From: JACCYJ01 sp038198775
Lineage (GTDB): Bacteria; Actinomycetota; Actinomycetes; Propionibacteriales; Nocardioidaceae
Reading direction: 5' to 3'
Length of the DNA: 64,000 bases
Assembly (NCBI GenBank): GCA_038198775.1
Contig: JBBPZV010000032.1
Location: 37,624 to 101,623, forward strand
The translations under genes and the position numbers were made by a program. The notes beneath the pieces are model-generated. The model searched no databases and was not told the origin of the DNA. It saw nothing but the letters and a program-made list of their open reading frames with translations. Below, piece by piece: positions 60,882 to 64,000 of this stretch (position 1 is the first letter of the stretch; each line of letters begins with the position of its first letter).

Positions 60882-62222
60882 GTGACGAGTGGGGAGCCGG
60901 CCAGGTCGGCCGGTGCCGTGCTTCGCCCGTTCCGGGGGCTCAGGTACGACCCCACACGCGTTGACCTGGCTGCGGTCACCACCGACCCGCTGGACCCCGT
61001 GGACACGGTCGGCGTGGCCGCCACCTTGGCCCGCGATCCGCACAACGTGACCTGGCTGATAGAACCGTTGCTCGGAGGACCAGCCACCGCATCGCCGCCG
61101 GGAGCAGTCAGCCGCCGGCTCTCGACCTGGCGGGACCAGAACGTGGTCCGCCACGACCGCAGGCCGTGCCTGTACGTGTACCGGTACCGAGGAGCCCGCG
61201 GCACCATGCTCGGGCTCGTCGGGGCCGTCCCCCTGGTCCCGGCGGGGAACCCCCGGATCCTGCCGCACGAACGGGTCAACGACGCGGTGGTGGAACGGCA
61301 CGTCGCGCTGCTCGACGCCACCCGTGCCCAGCCGGAGCCGGTGATCCTCGTCCACGAGGAGTCGCCGACCGTGCGGGTGCTGCTGGCGCGGGTCGCCTCG
61401 TCCGCTCCCGCCGTCACGTTCGCCACCCGCTCGGCAACGCACCCGTCGTCGGACGTAGAGCACAGCCTGTGGCTGGTCGACGACCCTGCCAGGCAGCTCG
61501 ACCTGGATGCGGCCCTTGCGGGCCGGGCGCTGTTGATCGCCGATGGCCACCACCGACAGGCTGCCTTCGCCCGTTATGCCGCCCAGCACCGGTCGGCGGC
61601 GTCCCCCCACGGGCCCTGGGACTTCGGTCTGGCGATGCTGGTCGATGCGGGCGACCCCGGTCTCTGGCTGGGTTCGGTGCACCGGGTCGTGCCCGACCTG
61701 TCTTGGGTGACCGTGACGGAGACCCCCGGACTCGAGACCCGGGCGCTGCCGGACGCCGCCAGCGCCGACCGTTTCCTCGACCGTGCCGAGCCCGACGGCT
61801 GCTTCGTCGTCACCGACGGGCGGACCTGGTTGGCGGCCTGGCCCAGCCGCCTCCCGCCGGCCCGGGACGGCACCCGGTTCACGGTCCGCAATTTCGACGA
61901 CGAGTGGTTGCGGTCGTGGGGAGTTCCCGGCGGGACCGCTGCTCACGGGCCGGACGGTGCCCTGGCGATCGCGGCGGCCGAGCGCACGGGAGGACTGGCG
62001 ATCCTGCTGCCGGCGCCGGAGCTGAGTTGCGTGTTCGACGCGGCCAGGCGGGGACGCCTGCTGCCCCCCAAGTCGACGGCTTTCGGTCCCAAGCCACGCG
62101 TGGGCCTGGTCCTGCGCCATTGGCCGGCCGGCCTGGACGACCTGACGGCGGCGCCGGCGACAGGGGTCAGCGTGCCGGCGACAGCCGCTTCACCGTCCGC
62201 ACCTCGATCTCCACGCGGCTGA
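60882..62222 (+). CDS. DUF1015 family protein
   Basis: 446 aa from a GTG. N-terminal LRPFRGLRYDP and ILPHERVNDAVVERHVALLD plus mid ALLIADGHHRQAAFARYA are the DUF1015 signature. The family is found in many bacteria; function is not firmly known, but serine kinase activity was reported for archaeal members (SerK). Its 3' end overlaps the SSB-like gene on the other strand by 56 bases. Confidence 0.85.
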   Translation: MTSGEPARSAGAVLRPFRGLRYDPTRVDLAAVTTDPLDPVDTVGVAATLARDPHNVTWLIEPLLGGPATASPPGAVSRRLSTWRDQNVVRHDRRPCLYVYRYRGARGTMLGLVGAVPLVPAGNPRILPHERVNDAVVERHVALLDATRAQPEPVILVHEESPTVRVLLARVASSAPAVTFATRSATHPSSDVEHSLWLVDDPARQLDLDAALAGRALLIADGHHRQAAFARYAAQHRSAASPHGPWDFGLAMLVDAGDPGLWLGSVHRVVPDLSWVTVTETPGLETRALPDAASADRFLDRAEPDGCFVVTDGRTWLAAWPSRLPPARDGTRFTVRNFDDEWLRSWGVPGGTAAHGPDGALAIAAAERTGGLAILLPAPELSCVFDAARRGRLLPPKSTAFGPKPRVGLVLRHWPAGLDDLTAAPATGVSVPATAASPSAPRSPRG

Positions 62223-62499
62223 CCGCTCCGGCATCGCCACGACGGAAGCGGCGTCGCAGCGACCCGGTGAGCTCGACCCGGTCGGCAGCCGACAGCCGCA
62301 GCAAGGCACCAGCCGGGCGGACGCTCCAGGAGAAGCAGTCGAACGTGTCCACGCAGGCACCCGGGCGGCCCTTGTTCGGCGGTCGGGGCACCACCAGTCG
62401 CACCGAGACCACCCTGTCCCCACTGGGCAGGACCCGCTCGGCCGGGTCGGCGCTCACGCGGCCGCGTAGCCGTACCTCGTTGTCGTCGTCTACTGCCAC
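62167..62499 (-). CDS. Small single-strand-DNA-binding-protein-like protein
   Basis: 110 aa with one OB fold (VRLRGRVSADPAERVLPSGD, VDTFDCFSWSVRPAG, VELTGSLRRRF), similar to the short SSB family found in actinobacteria. It lacks the acidic C-terminal tail of canonical SSB. It is convergent with and overlaps the DUF1015 gene. Confidence 0.75.
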   Translation of the reverse strand: MAVDDDNEVRLRGRVSADPAERVLPSGDRVVSVRLVVPRPPNKGRPGACVDTFDCFSWSVRPAGALLRLSAADRVELTGSLRRRFRRGDAGAVSRVEIEVRTVKRLSPAR

Positions 62500-62584
62500 A
62501 CGACCACCTCCCTTGTCAATCAGGATGGTCGTCCCCGGCGCGGCGTGGGAACGATGACCACAGGCTGTGGACGGGTGAGACCCA

Positions 62585-63334
62585 TCAGGTGGCGGGCCGC
62601 TGGCTCTCGTCGGTCAGGGCGGCGACCCGATCGGCGGAATCGGTCAGCGAGTCGGGGTCGGCTGCCTCCGCTCGTGCGAACCACTCCCGGGCCTCCGCCC
62701 GCCGGCCGAGCTCGAGCAGAGTGTCGGCATAGGCATAGTGCAGCCGGGGAACCCACGGTGCTCGAGACCGCGTGTGCAGCGGCGCCGCCTCCAGCAACGA
62801 CAAGGCGGCGGCCGGTTCCCCAAGGTCCCGGCGGGCGCCGGCAGCGACGATCGTCATCTCGATCCGGCCGGCCTCGCCGAGTCGTGCCACACCGGAGTCT
62901 CGTGCCAGCGTCAGGGCCCGGCCCGGCCGGCCAAGCGCCCGTTCGCAGTCGGCCATCAGGGGGAGGTAGTCAACCGATCCGTTCATCCGGCGGGCGGCGC
63001 GCAGCTCCGCCAGCGCCTGCGCGAAGCGCCCGCACGCGTACGCGGTCTCGCCGACGGCTTCTCGCACTACCGCCATCCGCCCCGCGATCTCCCGGGCGGC
63101 CGTGGCATGCCGGTGCGCGTCCTCCGGCTCGACGTCGACAAGCCGGCCCGCCACCACCAGATGACGAGCGACCCGGTCTGCCAGGCTGTCGGGCAGCCCG
63201 GCCAGCGCGCGTCGGACCTGCGGGTCCAGCTCGGCGCCGCTCACGTCGTCCGGCACCTGCGGGATCGGGGGCTGCTGAGATGGCGGCTGTTGCTGGGGAC
63301 CTGCGCCCGGCCGCCGCGATCGGTGGTCGGGCAT
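62585..63334 (-). CDS. Tetratricopeptide-repeat protein
   Basis: 249 aa from the ATG at 63334. The Gln/Pro-rich N-terminus (about 30 residues) precedes helical repeats such as GETAYACGRFAQALAELRAA, LGRPGRALTLARD, LGEPAAALSLLEAA and LGRRAEAREWFARAEAADPD. It occupies the position of Rv1691 in the syntenic mycobacterial block. It probably mediates protein contacts; the partner is unknown. Confidence 0.85.
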   Translation of the reverse strand: MPDHRSRRPGAGPQQQPPSQQPPIPQVPDDVSGAELDPQVRRALAGLPDSLADRVARHLVVAGRLVDVEPEDAHRHATAAREIAGRMAVVREAVGETAYACGRFAQALAELRAARRMNGSVDYLPLMADCERALGRPGRALTLARDSGVARLGEAGRIEMTIVAAGARRDLGEPAAALSLLEAAPLHTRSRAPWVPRLHYAYADTLLELGRRAEAREWFARAEAADPDSLTDSADRVAALTDESQRPAT

Positions 63335-63385
63335 AAACGGCGCTCCTGTCCTGGACAAGCTGCTGGCCGCTCGCGCACGTGCAGC

Positions 63386-63409
63386 GAGGCCGCCCCCTTG
63401 GACGGCCCC
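63386..63409 (-). terminator. Possible terminator after 5S rRNA
   Basis: GAGGCCG (63386-63392) and CGGCCCC (63403-63409) can form a hairpin (one G.T) just downstream of 5S rRNA on the minus strand. No T-run follows, so the call is tentative. Confidence 0.35.
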
Positions 63410-63422
63410 GCTGACTACGGTT

Positions 63423-63540
63423 GTCCGGCGACGTCCTACTCTCCCACGCGGTCCCCCGCGCAGTACCATCGGCGCTGAAGGGCTTAACTTCCGGGTTCGG
63501 AATGGAGCCGGGTGTTTCCCCTTCGCCATGGTCGCCGAAA
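63423..63540 (-). rRNA. 5S rRNA
   Basis: About 118 nt. On the minus strand it begins near TTTCGGCGACC and ends near GTCGCCGGAC, whose ends pair; the interior ACCCGGCTCCATTCCGAACC and AGTAGGACGTCGCC are the conserved actinobacterial 5S sequences. Confidence 0.95.
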
Positions 63541-63603
63541 CGCTATGGAGATGTGGCCCGACCATATCTCGGGAACCGCACAGTGGACGCGACTATTGCT
63601 GAG

Positions 63604-64000
<397 letters not shown>

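Overview
The window is GC-rich DNA (about 70 % by eye) with many GTG starts and many start/stop overlaps (GTGA, ATGA). Gene content is typical of the Actinomycetota: MenG/MenJ-like genes, SteA/SteB, ScpAB, F420-type PPOX proteins, and a right half that follows the gene order of Mycobacterium tuberculosis Rv1691-Rv1713. The genus cannot be fixed from sequence reading alone.

Layout. (1) 1-2.7 kb: a divergent menaquinone-type pair (geranylgeranyl-reductase-like and UbiE/MenG-like) plus a UbiA-like membrane protein. (2) 2.95-15.7 kb, minus strand: one long C2/C3-acid catabolic operon, iclR > glcD > glcE > glcF > glcA > glxK-aceB > lutA > lutB > lutC. Divergent from it on the plus strand is hyi-glxR-gcl (15.8-19.4 kb). 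Together they take glycolate to glyoxylate. Glyoxylate then goes either to malate (AceB) or through tartronate semialdehyde and glycerate (Gcl, GlxR, GlxK) to phosphoglycerate; LutABC oxidises lactate. A repeated TCCGT-type inverted repeat near glcD, iclR and hyi is a candidate IclR operator. (3) 19.4-26.2 kb: mixed small genes (glycosyltransferase, aldo/keto reductase, PPOX, a decayed PIN-domain toxin, DUF3054, redoxin, ECF sigma with zinc anti-sigma and DUF427, two VOC proteins). (4) 26.2-32.4 kb, minus strand: a tight six-gene operon of HAD, radical SAM, GT2, metallophosphoesterase-radical SAM fusion, a UGA-containing SelL-type redoxin (selenoprotein), and FAD oxidoreductase. This is the most novel unit in the window. 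(5) tRNA-Pro, then 32.9-40.5 kb: der, plsC, tyrA-cmk fusion, aroH, rluB, scpB, scpA, a small DNA-binding-like protein, parA. (6) 40.7-50.1 kb: a complete selenium/formate island made of selD, fdh membrane, beta and Sec-containing alpha subunits, selC, selA and selB. It sits between parA and xerD, which lie close together in related genomes. (7) 50.1-63.3 kb: xerD, ald, nudix, pyrG, MraY-like, steB, steA, nadK, tlyA, small ORF, HAD-IIA, DUF1015, SSB-like, TPR. (8) 63.4-64 kb: 5S rRNA and the 3' end of 23S rRNA on the minus strand.

The Sec island supplies the machinery (SelA, SelB, SelC, SelD) needed to decode the two UGA codons found in the window, in formate dehydrogenase and in the SelL-like redoxin. 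Both UGAs are followed, 18 and 20 nt later, by a hairpin with a five-base loop starting GGTC, which fits a bacterial SECIS element. No gene-free stretch exceeds 300 bases; the longest (2679-2968 and 32444-32721) hold terminator-like hairpins or inverted repeats and no convincing gene.
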